Part shown: positions 31,245 to 40,493 of the stretch, one piece after another
Numbering within the stretch: position 1 is the stretch's first letter
How the letters are laid out: each line of letters starts with the position of its first letter
DNA from: DATBMA01 sp036555105
GTDB lineage: Bacteria; Actinomycetota; Acidimicrobiia; Spongiisociales; ZC4RG35
Direction: 5' to 3'
DNA length: 64,000 nt
NCBI GenBank assembly: GCA_036555105.1
Contig: DATBMA010000031.1
Span: forward strand, 1 to 64,000
The notes under the pieces: model-generated
Told to the model about the DNA's origin: nothing
What the model saw: only the letters and a program-made list of their open reading frames with translations
Databases searched by the model: none
Made by a program: the position numbers and the translations under genes

Positions 31245-31338
31245 CGGTCGCACGGTCGCACGGTCGCACGGTCGCACGAGACCTCGAGACCGTGATACCT
31301 CGAGACCTTGAGGCCTCGAGACTGTGAGACCGTCTCAC
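31245..31338. repeat. Octamer-repeat cluster 4
   Basis: Four GGTCGCAC units, then a switch of orientation to GACCTCGA/GACCGTGA/GACCTTGA/GACTGTGA forms, ending in GTGAGAC-C-GTCTCAC (31324-31338), a perfect short inverted repeat. Lies between the 38-aa gene and the disA promoter. Confidence 0.85.
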
Positions 31339-31376
31339 TTGGGCCGGGCGACCCGTCGAGCCGGTAGCCTTCCAAG

Positions 31377-32444
31377 GTGCCCGAGACCCCTCCCGGTCTG
31401 ATCCAGGTCCTGCAACGGCTGGCCCCCGGCACCAGCCTGCGCCAGGCTCTCGAGCGGATCATCCAGCAGGGGAGCGGCGCCCTCGTTTCACTCGGCCTCA
31501 ACCAGGCTGTGCAATCGGTGACTTCGGGAGGCTTCCGGCTTCAGGGGGCGACGTTCACCCCGGCCCGCCTCGCCGAGCTGGCCAAGATGGATGGGGGGAT
31601 CATCCTCGACGACGACTGGGAGCGGATCCTGGCGGCCAACGTCCACTTCCTGCCGCCGGCAAACCTGCCGACCGACGAGACCGGGGCCAGGCATCGCACT
31701 GCCCAGCGCCTCGCCGCCCACGCCCGGCGCCCGGTCGTAGCCGTCAGCCGGGGACGCAACGTTGCCACCCTCTTCTATGAGGACGCCAAGATCGAGCTGG
31801 CCAGCCCCACCATCCTCGTGGCACGAGTCACTCAGGACCTGCAGACCCTCGAACGGCTGCGCCGGAGCCTGGACGAGTCGGAGGAGCGGCTGACCCTGTT
31901 GGAGGCCACCGGCCTGGTCACCTATCGGGCGGCGGTGACCGTCCTGCAACGGGCCGAGCTCGTGCTGAGGATGGGGCACCTGATCGAACGGGACGCCGTC
32001 ACGCTGGGGGAGGAGGGCCGCCTGGTCTGGATCCAGCTGGCGGATCTCCGTCGGGGGGTCGAGAACCTGAGAGAGGCCACGCTCGACGACTACATAAAGC
32101 CCAGGCGCCCGCGGGTGAGCGCCGAGGCCCTGGAGGCCCTCGAGGGGCTGGCGATGGCGGAGCTCGATGACCCGGCCAAGGTCGGGAAAGCAGTCACCTT
32201 CCCTGAGCTCGACGAGACCGCCTCCCCCCGCGGAGCCCGGCTCTTGCTGCGGGCCGGCCGTATCCCAGAGAACGTACAAGACGAGTTGCTCAGGCATTTC
32301 CGCACTCTCGACCGCCTCCTCAGCGCTTCTACCGAAGAGTTGGAGGAGGTGGAGGGAATCGGCCCCAGCCGGGCCACTCACCTCCGCCGCTTCTTCGATC
32401 GCATCGAGGTGGCCGCCTCTTCCTGGGAACCGGACCTGGGCTGA
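31377..32444 (+). CDS. disA: DNA integrity scanning protein DisA, diadenylate cyclase
   Basis: Makes c-di-AMP from two ATP and scans DNA for branched structures. 355 aa: DAC domain (about 10-150) with the metal/ATP motif read as DGG (KMDGGII, 70-76; usually DGA) and RHRTA at 105-109; a helical linker; and a C-terminal helix-hairpin-helix (EELEEVEGIGPSRATHLRRFF). GTG 31377 follows TAGCCT (31365-31370) by 6 nt. The radA partner is not adjacent. Gly for Ala in the motif is conservative, so activity is expected. Confidence 0.93.
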   Translation: MPETPPGLIQVLQRLAPGTSLRQALERIIQQGSGALVSLGLNQAVQSVTSGGFRLQGATFTPARLAELAKMDGGIILDDDWERILAANVHFLPPANLPTDETGARHRTAQRLAAHARRPVVAVSRGRNVATLFYEDAKIELASPTILVARVTQDLQTLERLRRSLDESEERLTLLEATGLVTYRAAVTVLQRAELVLRMGHLIERDAVTLGEEGRLVWIQLADLRRGVENLREATLDDYIKPRRPRVSAEALEALEGLAMAELDDPAKVGKAVTFPELDETASPRGARLLLRAGRIPENVQDELLRHFRTLDRLLSASTEELEEVEGIGPSRATHLRRFFDRIEVAASSWEPDLG

Positions 32445-32448
32445 AGCT

Positions 32449-32519
32449 AAAGCGGTCCAAGGTCCCACGGTCCCCAGGTCTCACGGTGAGACCGCGTGAC
32501 TGTGAGACTGTGAGACCTC
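32449..32519. repeat. Octamer-repeat cluster 5
   Basis: Degenerate GGTCCAAG/GGTCCCAC/GGTCCCCA units lead into GGTCTCAC-G-GTGAGACC (32477-32493), a perfect inverted repeat extended by flanking bases, then GTGACT/GTGAGACT units. Located between disA and the carD promoter, probably serving as the disA terminator. Confidence 0.8.
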
Positions 32520-32537
32520 TGTAAGCTCTGCAGATCC

Positions 32538-33068
32538 ATGGCCGAGAAAAAGACATCTACCCGCGCCACCTCCAAGTACGGCGTGGGTGACAAAGTCGTC
32601 CACCCCACTCACGGGGCGGCGACCATCCAGGCCAAGAAGCGCATTCAGGTGGATGGGGGGCGACGCGACTATTACGTGCTCGACATCGCCACCGAGTCTC
32701 TGACCGTGCTGGTCCCGGTCGAGAAGATCGACGAGTCGGTTCGCTCCGTGATCTCGAAGAACATGGCCCGAACGGTTCTCACCTCGCTCAAGACCGAGCC
32801 GCAAGAGGCCGGGGCCAACTGGAGCCGCTGGTACAAGGTGCTGAGCGAGAAGATGTATTCGGGGGAGATCATGCAGGTGGCCGAGGTGGTCAGGGACCTC
32901 TCGTATGCCCAACAGACGAAGGGGATCTCGCCTGCCCTCAAGCGGATGCTCTCCAAGGCCCGTATGGCCCTCATCTCCGAGTTGAGCTTTTCGCTCGAGG
33001 TCGACGAGGAGGAGGCCACCCGCCGGCTCGACCGGGCACTGCCCAAGATCGAGGCGGAGGAAGAGTGA
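32538..33068 (+). CDS. carD: CarD/CdnL-family RNA polymerase-binding transcription regulator
   Basis: Binds RNA polymerase beta and stabilises open complexes at rRNA and other promoters. 176 aa: N-terminal Tudor-like RNAP-interaction domain (YGVGDKVVHPTHGAATI, DYYVLDI), then a helical DNA-binding domain with the conserved Trp region NWSRWYKVLSEKMYSGE and GISPALKRMLSKARMALISE. TAAGCT at 32522-32527 lies 10 nt before the ATG, suggesting a leaderless mRNA. It overlaps ispF by 4 bp. Confidence 0.92.
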   Translation: MAEKKTSTRATSKYGVGDKVVHPTHGAATIQAKKRIQVDGGRRDYYVLDIATESLTVLVPVEKIDESVRSVISKNMARTVLTSLKTEPQEAGANWSRWYKVLSEKMYSGEIMQVAEVVRDLSYAQQTKGISPALKRMLSKARMALISELSFSLEVDEEEATRRLDRALPKIEAEEE

Positions 33069-33541
33069 CCGCCAGGACCGGTTGGGGATTCGATGCCCAC
33101 CGGTTCGGCGGAGAGCCACCCATCGTCCTGGCCGGGGTCGCGGTCGACTCCAGCCGAGGGCTGGAAGCCACTTCCGACGGCGACGTGGTTGCGCATGCGG
33201 TGATCGACGCCGTGCTGGGGGCGGCGGCGCTCGGCGACATCGGTTCATTGTTCCCGTCGTCCGATCCCAAGTGGGCCGGCGCAGACAGCATCGCCATGCT
33301 CGCCGACGCCATGGACAGAGCCAACGCGGCCGGCCTGGCCGTCTCGCATCTCGACGTGACCATCGTCTCCGAGGATGTGCGGGTGCAGCCACATCGTGAG
33401 GACATGCGGGCGCGCCTGGCGGAGGTCATGGGCCTCGGTCCGAACCAGGTCTCGGTCAAGGCCACCACTACGGATGGCCTCGGCCTGACCAGCCGCGAAG
33501 GTGTGGCGGCAGTCGCGGTGGTCACCGCCTCTACGATCTGA
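33065..33541 (+). CDS. ispF: 2-C-methyl-D-erythritol 2,4-cyclodiphosphate synthase
   Basis: Fifth step of the MEP isoprenoid pathway. 158 aa. GWGFDAHRF has the zinc-binding Asp and His; SDGDVVAHAVIDAVLGAAALGDIG and KATTTDGLG are classic. GTG start overlaps carD (GTGA). In many actinobacteria ispD sits between carD and ispF; here it is absent, so ispD must be elsewhere. Followed by cysS after 8 nt. Confidence 0.94.
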   Translation: MTARTGWGFDAHRFGGEPPIVLAGVAVDSSRGLEATSDGDVVAHAVIDAVLGAAALGDIGSLFPSSDPKWAGADSIAMLADAMDRANAAGLAVSHLDVTIVSEDVRVQPHREDMRARLAEVMGLGPNQVSVKATTTDGLGLTSREGVAAVAVVTASTI

Positions 33542-33549
33542 GGCGTTCC

Positions 33550-34956
33550 ATGCAGGTCCACAGCACCCTCGGTCGCGCCTTGGTCGACCTACGACCCCGG
33601 GATCCGGGCCGAATCGGGATGTACGTGTGTGGGGCCACCGTCCAGTCGGAGCCGCACGTCGGTCACGGGCGGTACGCGGTCGTATTCGACGTCATCCGCC
33701 GCTACTTGCAGTGGCGCGGGTTCGTTGTCACCTATGTGAGAAACATCACCGACATCGACGACAAGATCATCTCTGCCGCCGCCGAGGCTGGAGAGTCGGT
33801 TGACGAGAGGGCGGAACGTATCTCCCGCATATTCGCGGATGCCTATCGCGACCTCGGGGTCGACCCTCCCGACGTGGAGCCCAAGGCCACCGAGCACATC
33901 CCGGACATGGTGGATTTGATCTCCCGGCTGATCGAGCGTGGTCTCGCCTATCAGGGCAAGAACGGCGATGTGTATTTCGCAGTGCGGGCCTTCGAGGAAT
34001 ACGGCAGGCTGTCGGGCCGCCACGTCGACGAGTTGCTGGCAGGGGCACGGGTCGAGGTCTCTCCCTTCAAGCGCGACCCCCTCGACTTCGCGCTGTGGAA
34101 GGCCGCCAAGCCGGGGGAGCCTGCCTGGGAATCCCCATGGGGGGAGGGCCGGCCCGGCTGGCACATCGAGTGCTCGGCCATGGCCGCCCGCTACCTCGGG
34201 GAGGACTTCGACATCCACGGTGGAGGCGCAGATCTGATCTTCCCCCACCACGAAAACGAGATCGCTCAGTCCGAGGGCGCAACGGGCCAGCCCTTTGCCC
34301 GGTTCTGGCTCCACAACGGGATGGTCAATCTCTCCGGGGAGAAGATGTCGAAGTCGACCGGCCGCCTGATCGGCCTCCAGGAAGTGATCGCAGCCTACGG
34401 AGGACCGGCCGTCCGCCTCTTCTACCTCCGGGCCCACTACCGCTCGCCCATCGAGTTCAGCGATTCACTGTTGGAAGACGCGGCCGCCGCTGCCGAGCGG
34501 CTTGGCCGCACACTGGAGCGGATCGGCCCTGCCCTGGACGAGCCAGACCCGGCCGCACTCGCCGAGTTCACGGCTGCCATGGACGACGACTTCTCGACTC
34601 CGGAGGCGCTCGGGATCCTCTTCGATGCCCTCCGCGAGAGCAACCGGCTGCTCGACGCCGGGGAGCCCGCCGGCTCGGTCGGTGCAGTTGTCGTGACGAT
34701 GGCTGAGGTCTTGGGGCTGGGAGTTCCGGAAACGGCGGCGATCGACGATCTGGCGGTTGCGCTGGCCGAGCTCGGGGCGACGTTCGGGGTGGAGGAGGGA
34801 GACCCGGTGGCAACTCTCGACGGGCTGGTGGAAGCTCGCGAAGCCGCCAGGAGCCGGAAGGACTTCGCCGCGGCCGATGCCATCCGTCAGGGCTTGGCGA
34901 AGGTCGGGGTTGCCATCGAGGACACGCCGGCCGGGGCCCGTTGGCGTCGTGGGTGA
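33550..34956 (+). CDS. cysS: Cysteinyl-tRNA synthetase
   Basis: Class I synthetase, 468 aa. [20 protein letters not shown] contains the first zinc Cys and the HIGH-like motif; [14 protein letters not shown] and the HHENE region supply the other zinc ligands; [10 protein letters not shown] is KMSKS. A helical anticodon domain ends the protein. It overlaps the following methyltransferase by 8 bp, the usual cysS-rlmB order. Confidence 0.95.
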   Translation: MQVHSTLGRALVDLRPRDPGRIGMYVCGATVQSEPHVGHGRYAVVFDVIRRYLQWRGFVVTYVRNITDIDDKIISAAAEAGESVDERAERISRIFADAYRDLGVDPPDVEPKATEHIPDMVDLISRLIERGLAYQGKNGDVYFAVRAFEEYGRLSGRHVDELLAGARVEVSPFKRDPLDFALWKAAKPGEPAWESPWGEGRPGWHIECSAMAARYLGEDFDIHGGGADLIFPHHENEIAQSEGATGQPFARFWLHNGMVNLSGEKMSKSTGRLIGLQEVIAAYGGPAVRLFYLRAHYRSPIEFSDSLLEDAAAAAERLGRTLERIGPALDEPDPAALAEFTAAMDDDFSTPEALGILFDALRESNRLLDAGEPAGSVGAVVVTMAEVLGLGVPETAAIDDLAVALAELGATFGVEEGDPVATLDGLVEAREAARSRKDFAAADAIRQGLAKVGVAIEDTPAGARWRRG

Positions 34957-35731
34957 GTCGAGGGTCGGCTCCGGCTACGGGGCCAGGGTCGAGGGACTTC
35001 ACGCAGTCGAGGCGGCAGTGGAGGCGGGAAGGGTCCGCCGTCTTTGGATCGAGGAGTCCCGGCTAGCGGATTTGAAAGGGTTGGTCGCCTCGGCCAGAGG
35101 AATCGGAGCTGAGGTCGAAGTCGTTGCCGACCTGACCGAGGACGCACACACGTCCAGCCCCCAAGGAGTGGCCGCCGACTGCGTGCCCCATCGGTCGCTG
35201 CAATTGCGCGAGTTGGTCGAAGTTGCGTGGCCGCCCGCTCTCCTGGTGTGCGACCACATCCAGGACCCACAGAACCTCGGGGCGCTGGCACGCTCCGCCC
35301 TCGCCTCGGGTGCCAGCGGGATGGTGGTTCCCGACCGCAGATCCGCCCCGCTCTCGGCCGCCGCCTTCAAGGCCGCGGCCGGTGCCTTGGAGCACCTCCC
35401 TGTGGTCGTAGTTGGCTCGGTGGCGGAGGCGCTCCGGACGATCAAACAGCTAGGAGTGTGGACGGTTGGGCTTGCTGCCGACGGCTCGGACTCGCTTTTC
35501 GGGCTGTCGCTGCTTTCGGAACCGGTGGCCGTCGTGCTCGGACAGGAGCAAGGTGGCCTCACCCGCCTCGTCCGTGAGCGGGTCGACGTGGTCGCCCGCA
35601 TTCCTCAGGATCCGAAGGTTGAGAGCCTCAACGTCTCGGTGGCCGGCGCCCTGGCGATGTTCGAGGTGATGAGAATCAGGTCTCAGCAGTCGGGTCTCAA
35701 GAGTCGCGGTTCATCTTCGGCACCTGCATGA
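34949..35731 (+). CDS. rlmB: TrmH/SpoU-family rRNA 2'-O-methyltransferase (RlmB-like)
   Basis: 260 aa from GTG 34949, inside the cysS end. N-terminal substrate-binding part (GLHAVEAAVEAGRVRRLWIEES) then a SPOUT knot: HIQDPQNLGALARSALASGASG (motif 1), VAVVLGQEQGGL (motif 2), and IPQDPKVESLNVSVAGALAMFE (motif 3). RlmB methylates 23S G2251; the exact site here is inferred. The end overlaps the convergent NTF2-like gene by 35 bp. Confidence 0.85.
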   Translation: MGESRVGSGYGARVEGLHAVEAAVEAGRVRRLWIEESRLADLKGLVASARGIGAEVEVVADLTEDAHTSSPQGVAADCVPHRSLQLRELVEVAWPPALLVCDHIQDPQNLGALARSALASGASGMVVPDRRSAPLSAAAFKAAAGALEHLPVVVVGSVAEALRTIKQLGVWTVGLAADGSDSLFGLSLLSEPVAVVLGQEQGGLTRLVRERVDVVARIPQDPKVESLNVSVAGALAMFEVMRIRSQQSGLKSRGSSSAPA

Positions 35732-36068
35732 ACCATTCGACGAACCGGGTGCACTTCCCCTCATCGTCGAAGTCCAGTTGCCAGATGTTCCAGTAGGAGC
35801 GACCGGCCGCATAGTGAGTGACACCGGTAGTGACTGCCCGATTGCCTTCCACCACCGCTGGTCGGTATTCGGCTTCCCAACTGCCCGGCTCATCGGGGGT
35901 CAGCATCCAGTTCTCGACGATGGCATCTGCCCCTCGCAGAGGCTCATCCCAGGGGTGGTAGGCATAGGTGGCGTCATCACTGAACAGTCCCCGCACCACC
36001 TTGGGGTCATAGTGTCGCCAGGCCTCGATGTAACGATCGAGCCACTCCTGCACCTGTTCATGGTTCAC
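35697..36068 (-). CDS. SnoaL/NTF2-like domain protein
   Basis: 123 aa from GTG 36068 with ribosome site GGAGG about 6-10 nt upstream. The pattern WLDRYIEAWRHYDPKVVRGLFSDDATYAYHPWDEPLRGADAI is typical of small SnoaL-like barrels, with aromatic beta strands toward the end (YWNIWQLDFDDEGKCTRFVEWFM). Substrate unknown. It lies 27 nt downstream of tRNA-Thr(TGT) on the same strand; the longer ORF to 36125 would run into that tRNA and is not used. Confidence 0.75.
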   Translation of the reverse strand: MNHEQVQEWLDRYIEAWRHYDPKVVRGLFSDDATYAYHPWDEPLRGADAIVENWMLTPDEPGSWEAEYRPAVVEGNRAVTTGVTHYAAGRSYWNIWQLDFDDEGKCTRFVEWFMQVPKMNRDS

Positions 36069-36095
36069 TTCGGTCCACCTCCATCGTGATCGCGG

Positions 36096-36168
36096 AGCCG
36101 GGTGCCGGAATCGAACCGGCGACATCCTCTTTACAAGAGAGGTGCTCTACCGACTGAGCTAACCCGGC
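36096..36168 (-). tRNA. tRNA-Thr (anticodon TGT)
   Basis: Minus-strand cloverleaf of 73 nt: acceptor GCCGGGT with ACCCGGC, D-arm GCTC/GAGC, anticodon stem CTCTC/GAGGA-type arm with loop CTTGTAA (TGT, reads ACA), T-arm GGTTCGATTCC. CCA is not encoded (CCG follows the discriminator). The second threonine tRNA of the window. Confidence 0.93.
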
Positions 36169-36483
36169 CATATGACGGCCCAGGATGGGGCGCCGATTCC
36201 ATTCTGGTCGCTGGCAGAGTCTCAAAGTCTCACGTCGCACGTCTCATGACCAGGAGCTGAGACATGCTAGGTGGGGCCTGGGGCGGCTTCGATTGAGCGA
36301 CTCGGGGATGGCCCGATCAAGACGAAAAGAGATCCGGCTTGCCCGCCGGCTCCATCGGGATGGTCATCGCCCCGCCCATAAACACCCCGGCGGCACCCAC
36401 CACGGGCATCCAGGTCGGGTCCTATGTGTGGGGGGGGCGTGTGGATACCCTGGCCGGACCGATGCCCAGACCGAGAATGCGCC
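36169..36483. other. Intergenic stretch without a convincing gene
   Basis: 315 bp between tRNA-Thr(TGT) and the LytR_C-like gene. It holds a decayed octamer-like segment (36216-36250, AGTCTCAAAGTCTCACG...), a G-tract at 36430-36437, and TACCCT at 36446-36451 that could be the -10 of the next gene. An ATG 36308 reading frame of 64 codons is Arg/His/Gly-rich and looks non-coding. A 10-codon upstream ORF (36462-36494) overlaps the next start. Confidence 0.5.
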
Positions 36484-37017
36484 TTGGCCGGTAAGCACGT
36501 AGCCAGCCGCGGAGGCTCGTTTTACCGGGATTTGGGGGTGATGCTCGCCCTGATCTTGGGGGTGGCCGCCTTCATATTCTTCGGCTTGCGGGCACTGTCG
36601 GGCGGGGCCGAGGAGACCACCACCCTGTCGACCCTCAGCGCCGTCTCATCGACCACCACCACCGCCGTTCCGACGACGACCACTACCGCAGCGCCGACCA
36701 CAGTCCCCGCCTCGACCACAACGACCGCTCCGCTGCGGGCGCCGGCCGACATCGCCGTGCTCGTCCTCAACTCGACCGGCGTCACCGGTCTGGCCAGCGT
36801 CGTCTCCGATCAGGTCGGAGCCCTCGGCTACCGGATGCTTACCCCGGGCAACTATCAGCCGGTGCTCGAACAGACCCGCATCTGGTTCCAGCCCGGCTTC
36901 GGGGGGGAGGCGATCGCCCTGGCTGCCCAGTTCCCCGACGCTCTCATCGAGGAGAACCAGGTGCCAGACACCGAGGCGAACATCGTGATCGTCGTGGGCA
37001 ACTCCTACCAGGCCTGA
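36484..37017 (+). CDS. LytR C-terminal domain (LytR_cpsA_psr_C-like) membrane protein
   Basis: 177 aa from TTG 36484. A short basic N-terminus, one membrane helix (MLALILGVAAFIFFGL), a Thr/Pro-rich linker and then the LytR_C fold (VLVLNSTGVTGLASVVSDQVGALGYRMLTPGNY ... ANIVIVVGNSY). Such domains accompany cell-wall polymer ligation systems; the catalytic LCP domain is absent. The start is uncertain: ATG 36424 is in frame but overlaps the putative -10 box. Confidence 0.7.
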   Translation: MAGKHVASRGGSFYRDLGVMLALILGVAAFIFFGLRALSGGAEETTTLSTLSAVSSTTTTAVPTTTTTAAPTTVPASTTTTAPLRAPADIAVLVLNSTGVTGLASVVSDQVGALGYRMLTPGNYQPVLEQTRIWFQPGFGGEAIALAAQFPDALIEENQVPDTEANIVIVVGNSYQA

Positions 37018-37018
37018 G

Positions 37019-37882
37019 ATGTTCCGCACCGGTGGGCGCTCCCGCCACGCGTGGACCGTGGCGGCTCTGACGATGCTGGCGGGTGTCGGCATCACCTTGG
37101 CTGTGGGGGTGCTGTCGGGGATCTTCTCTTATGGGCTGCTCCTCGACCTCGTCTCGCTTTGGCCCTTCCTGCTGGTCCCGGTCGGGGCCTGGGCGTACCA
37201 GCTCGTGCGCGAGCCGCGCACGATGCGGGCGACCGCCATTCCCTCGCTCCTCTTCCTCAGCTGGCTGGTGCTGGCGGCGGCAGCCCATTTCAGCGGATGG
37301 TCTGCCCTGCCATCATCGAGTGCCGAGCTCGTCGGCCCCACCTCGGAGGGTGTGGGCAGTGCATACCTGAGCATCAAACCAGTCGGCTGGTTGCAGATCG
37401 AAGAGGGGAGCGGAAACTCCCTATACAGAGTGAGCTTCATCCGGCGCGGGGGCCAGGTGGGGGCGCCGATCGCCACCGAGGCACGCGAGGAGGACCTGTT
37501 CCAGATCACGATCGAGGAGAACGACAGCCCGATCTGGTTTCAGTACGCCGGCTGGGCGGCCGAACTGAGCTCGCAGGTCCGTTGGGAGTTGGACCTTGCC
37601 GGAGACATGCGGGCCGACCTCGAGGGAATCGAGGTAGGGGGCCTAAACGCCAATGGCCTCGGTGTGATAGCCCTTGGCATTGCCGAGGGGCCCACGCAGG
37701 TCCGCCTCGAAGGGGACTTCGAGTTGCGTCTGCCCGCCGACGCGCCGGCGGCTGTGACCGGCGTCGTTGAGGTGCCCGACGACTGGGTGGAGATCGAGGG
37801 CGGCTTCCGCTCTCCAGAGGCAGGTGATGGTTGGCAGATCAGCCGGGTTGGAGAGGGGTCCCTGATCATCTCTCAGCCCTGA
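37019..37882 (+). CDS. Membrane protein with C-terminal beta-rich domain
   Basis: 287 aa, not confidently assigned. Three or four N-terminal helices (ALTMLAGVGITLAVGVLSGIF, LLLDLVSLWPFLLVPVGAWAY, IPSLLFLSWLVLAAAAHF) precede a soluble beta-rich part (FQITIEENDSPIWFQYAG, VRWELDLAGDMRADLEGIEVGGLNANG), a layout seen in LiaF/DUF4097-type toast-rack envelope-stress proteins. Begins right after the LytR_C gene, so probably co-transcribed. Envelope role is inferred. Confidence 0.55.
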   Translation: MFRTGGRSRHAWTVAALTMLAGVGITLAVGVLSGIFSYGLLLDLVSLWPFLLVPVGAWAYQLVREPRTMRATAIPSLLFLSWLVLAAAAHFSGWSALPSSSAELVGPTSEGVGSAYLSIKPVGWLQIEEGSGNSLYRVSFIRRGGQVGAPIATEAREEDLFQITIEENDSPIWFQYAGWAAELSSQVRWELDLAGDMRADLEGIEVGGLNANGLGVIALGIAEGPTQVRLEGDFELRLPADAPAAVTGVVEVPDDWVEIEGGFRSPEAGDGWQISRVGEGSLIISQP

Positions 37883-37897
37883 GTAACCTCGTCGAAT

Positions 37898-39142
37898 ATG
37901 CCTGAACCGAGGTCGGAGAACGTCAGGCGGACGGCCTTCTTCATCTGGGCTCTGGTCGGGGCAGGAGTCCTGGGCTGGGGTGTCCTGAAACTGGTCGGAG
38001 CGGTCGAGATCATATGGTTGCCGCTGATCTTCGCCGCCGGCCTGGTACTCCTCCTCAACCCCCTGGTCGAGTTCCTCGTGCGCAGAAGGACCCCACGGGT
38101 GGTGGCCGCCTTTCTCGCACTCGGTTTCCTGATCGGTCTGATCGTTGTGGGGATCGTCCTCCTCGCCCCGGTGGTGCGCGAGCAGGCCGCCCAGTTCGCA
38201 ACTTCGCTGCCGAACCTCTGGAACAACATCATCGTCTGGGTCAACGACCTCGGCGAGCGCTTCGGGGTCGATCTGGCTCCGCCCTCATTCGAGACCATCC
38301 AACAGTGGATCCAGGATCCGGCCAACCAAGAGACGATCCAGAACCTGATATCGACTCTCGGGGTGGGGGCAGGGCGCCTCCTGGCCGGTGTGGCCCATGC
38401 CGGGGCGGTCACGATCCTCGCCCCTCTGCTCGCTCTCTACCTCCTCATCGACCTGCCCCGTACCAAAGCCCTGGCCTATGAGCTCACGCCGCCACGCCAC
38501 CGGCCGGAGGCCTCATACGTGGCAGGACAACTGGGCACCGCGATGGGAAGCTTCGTCAGGGGCCAGCTGATGGTGGCCGTAGTCGTGGGAACTCTCTCCT
38601 CGATCGGCATGGCCCTCATCGACCTGCCCTTCTTCCTGATCGTCGGGATCCTGGCGGGGGTCTTGAACTTGATCCCGTTCGCCGGGCCCATCGTCGGCGG
38701 AGCCTTGGCGGCGATCATCGCCCTCCTCAACGGAGACGTGACCCAGGCGATCTGGGCAGTTGCGATCATGATCGGCATCCAGCAACTGGACAACCACCTG
38801 ATCACCCCGCTGGTGCAGCGGACCCGGGTCAAGCTGTCGCCGGTGGTCATCGTCCTGGCCCTGATCCTGGGCGGGGCCCTGGCCGGGCTGGTGGGTGTGC
38901 TGATTGCGGTCCCGCTCGTGGCGGCGGTCCGAATCGTCGTCGGTCACTTCTGGCGCACCCGGATGCTCGGCGAGTCGTGGGAAGAGGCGTCGGAGGCCGC
39001 GATCGAGATCACCCCGCCCCCCGAGCGGATCGCCGGCCTGCGGCGACGCGACCCGACCGACCAGCAGAAGCTGTTCGACACCGCCGAGCAATCTGTCCCG
39101 GTGGCCGAAGAGCCAAGTCCAGTAGTCGAAGTAACCAAGTAG
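37898..39142 (+). CDS. AI-2E family transporter
   Basis: 414 aa, about 8 helices. FIWALVGAGVLGWGVLKLVG at the N-terminus, central amphipathic region, PFFLIVGILAGVLNLIPFAGPIVGGALAAIIALLNG and HLITPLVQRTRVKLSPVVIVLAL are family hallmarks. Members export AI-2-like or other small molecules or exchange ions; the substrate is unknown. TAACCT (37884-37889) lies 8 nt before the ATG (leaderless). A second member is at 55619. Confidence 0.85.
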   Translation: MPEPRSENVRRTAFFIWALVGAGVLGWGVLKLVGAVEIIWLPLIFAAGLVLLLNPLVEFLVRRRTPRVVAAFLALGFLIGLIVVGIVLLAPVVREQAAQFATSLPNLWNNIIVWVNDLGERFGVDLAPPSFETIQQWIQDPANQETIQNLISTLGVGAGRLLAGVAHAGAVTILAPLLALYLLIDLPRTKALAYELTPPRHRPEASYVAGQLGTAMGSFVRGQLMVAVVVGTLSSIGMALIDLPFFLIVGILAGVLNLIPFAGPIVGGALAAIIALLNGDVTQAIWAVAIMIGIQQLDNHLITPLVQRTRVKLSPVVIVLALILGGALAGLVGVLIAVPLVAAVRIVVGHFWRTRMLGESWEEASEAAIEITPPPERIAGLRRRDPTDQQKLFDTAEQSVPVAEEPSPVVEVTK

Positions 39143-39209
39143 CCCCAACACAAAAGGCGTCGGTTGGCACGGCCTGGCCGGAGCCCCGACCCTTACACTC
39201 CCGGCGGTC

Positions 39210-40493
39210 GTGGGTTCCCCGATCAGGGTTGGTTTGAGGCTCGCCGCCGTCGCCTTCTTCGTGCTGGCCTTCCCCCTGGCCGCATTGGCAGAGGGCGAAG
39301 TCATGGCCGGCACGCTGATATCGCGGCAAGGTCAAGACCGGGTGCCGGTGGCAGGAGTCACGATCGTCGTGTCACAGGACGGGACCGAGATCGGTCGGGC
39401 TACCTCAGACGACCAGGGCGCATGGGAGGTGCCGCTGCCGGGGGGAGGTACATACTCGGTCAAGCTCGATGTGACCACCCTGCCGGAAGGCGTCGCCCTC
39501 ACCGATCCCACAAAAGAAGAGCTGCCCTCGGTCAGTGTCCTCGACGGCCAGCGCAAGACCGTGTTGTTCCCCCTCGGTGAGGGCACGGTCAGCACCGTCA
39601 CCACCTATCAGCGGGTCATGGGCCTTTTCATCGCCGGGCTCAAGCTTGGCGCCATCATCGCCATGGCGGCCGTGGGCCTCTCCCTCGTGTACGGCGTGAC
39701 CAAGCTCGTGAACTTCGCCCACGGGGAGATGGTCACTCTGGGGGCGGTGCTGGCCTACCTGTTCCACGCCACCGATGGATGGCCGATGTGGCCGCTGCTG
39801 CTCGCGGCAATTCCGGCGGTTCTCTTGACTGCCGGATTCGGCGGATTGCAGGAGCTGGCTCTGTGGCGCCCGCTGCGGAGGCGACGAACCGATCTGATCG
39901 CCATGATGGTCGTCTCGATCGGGCTGGCATTCGCGGTGCGCAGCCTCATCCAGATCTTCTTCGGCGGCCTACCGCGTTCGTACCCCCAATACGCAGGACA
40001 GGCGCCGATTCCCTTCCTTGGTGTTTCGGTGCCGCCCAAGCAACTGATCACGATCCTGGTCGCGCTCGTGGTGCTGGCCGGGGTGGGCCTATTCCTGCAG
40101 AAGACCCGGGCCGGAACCGCGATGCGGGCCATCTCCGACGACCCCGACCTGGCCGAGTCATCGGGCATCGATGCTGACCGCGTGATCCTCTTCACGTGGC
40201 TGTTGGCTGGGGGGCTGGCAGGGATGGCCGGCGTGTTCTTCGGAGTCAACGAGTCGGTTACCTACGACATGGGCTTCACCCTCCTTTTGCTGATGTTTGC
40301 GGCGGTCGTGCTGGGCGGTCTGGGCACCGCCTACGGGACGATGTTGGGCGGCTTCATCGTCGGGGTGGCGGTTGAGATGAGCACCCTCTTCGTCCCGAGC
40401 GAGTTGAAGTCGGCTGTGGGGCTCGTGATCCTGATCGTGATGCTGCTCGTGCGCCCCCAGGGGATACTCGGCACCAGGGAGAGAATCGGCTGA
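39210..40493 (+). CDS. livH: Branched-chain amino acid ABC permease LivH with N-terminal extracytoplasmic domain
   Basis: 427 aa; ordinary LivH is about 300. Residues 1-28 are a signal peptide, 29-135 an extracytoplasmic carboxypeptidase-regulatory-like beta-sandwich (VPVAGVTIVVSQDGTEIGRATSDDQG), then the LivH core from about 135 (GLSLVYGVTKLVNFAHGEMVTLGA, GLGTAYGTMLGGFIVG). TACACT (39194-39199) precedes GTG 39210 by 10 nt. First gene of livHMGF. The extra domain may contact the binding protein. Confidence 0.88.
   Translation: MGSPIRVGLRLAAVAFFVLAFPLAALAEGEVMAGTLISRQGQDRVPVAGVTIVVSQDGTEIGRATSDDQGAWEVPLPGGGTYSVKLDVTTLPEGVALTDPTKEELPSVSVLDGQRKTVLFPLGEGTVSTVTTYQRVMGLFIAGLKLGAIIAMAAVGLSLVYGVTKLVNFAHGEMVTLGAVLAYLFHATDGWPMWPLLLAAIPAVLLTAGFGGLQELALWRPLRRRRTDLIAMMVVSIGLAFAVRSLIQIFFGGLPRSYPQYAGQAPIPFLGVSVPPKQLITILVALVVLAGVGLFLQKTRAGTAMRAISDDPDLAESSGIDADRVILFTWLLAGGLAGMAGVFFGVNESVTYDMGFTLLLLMFAAVVLGGLGTAYGTMLGGFIVGVAVEMSTLFVPSELKSAVGLVILIVMLLVRPQGILGTRERIG

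Noticed and set aside
36308..36502. 64-codon ORF in the 36.2-36.5 kb gap
   Set aside because: Arg/His/Gly-rich composition, no helix or motif, and it runs into the LytR_C gene; treated as non-coding.
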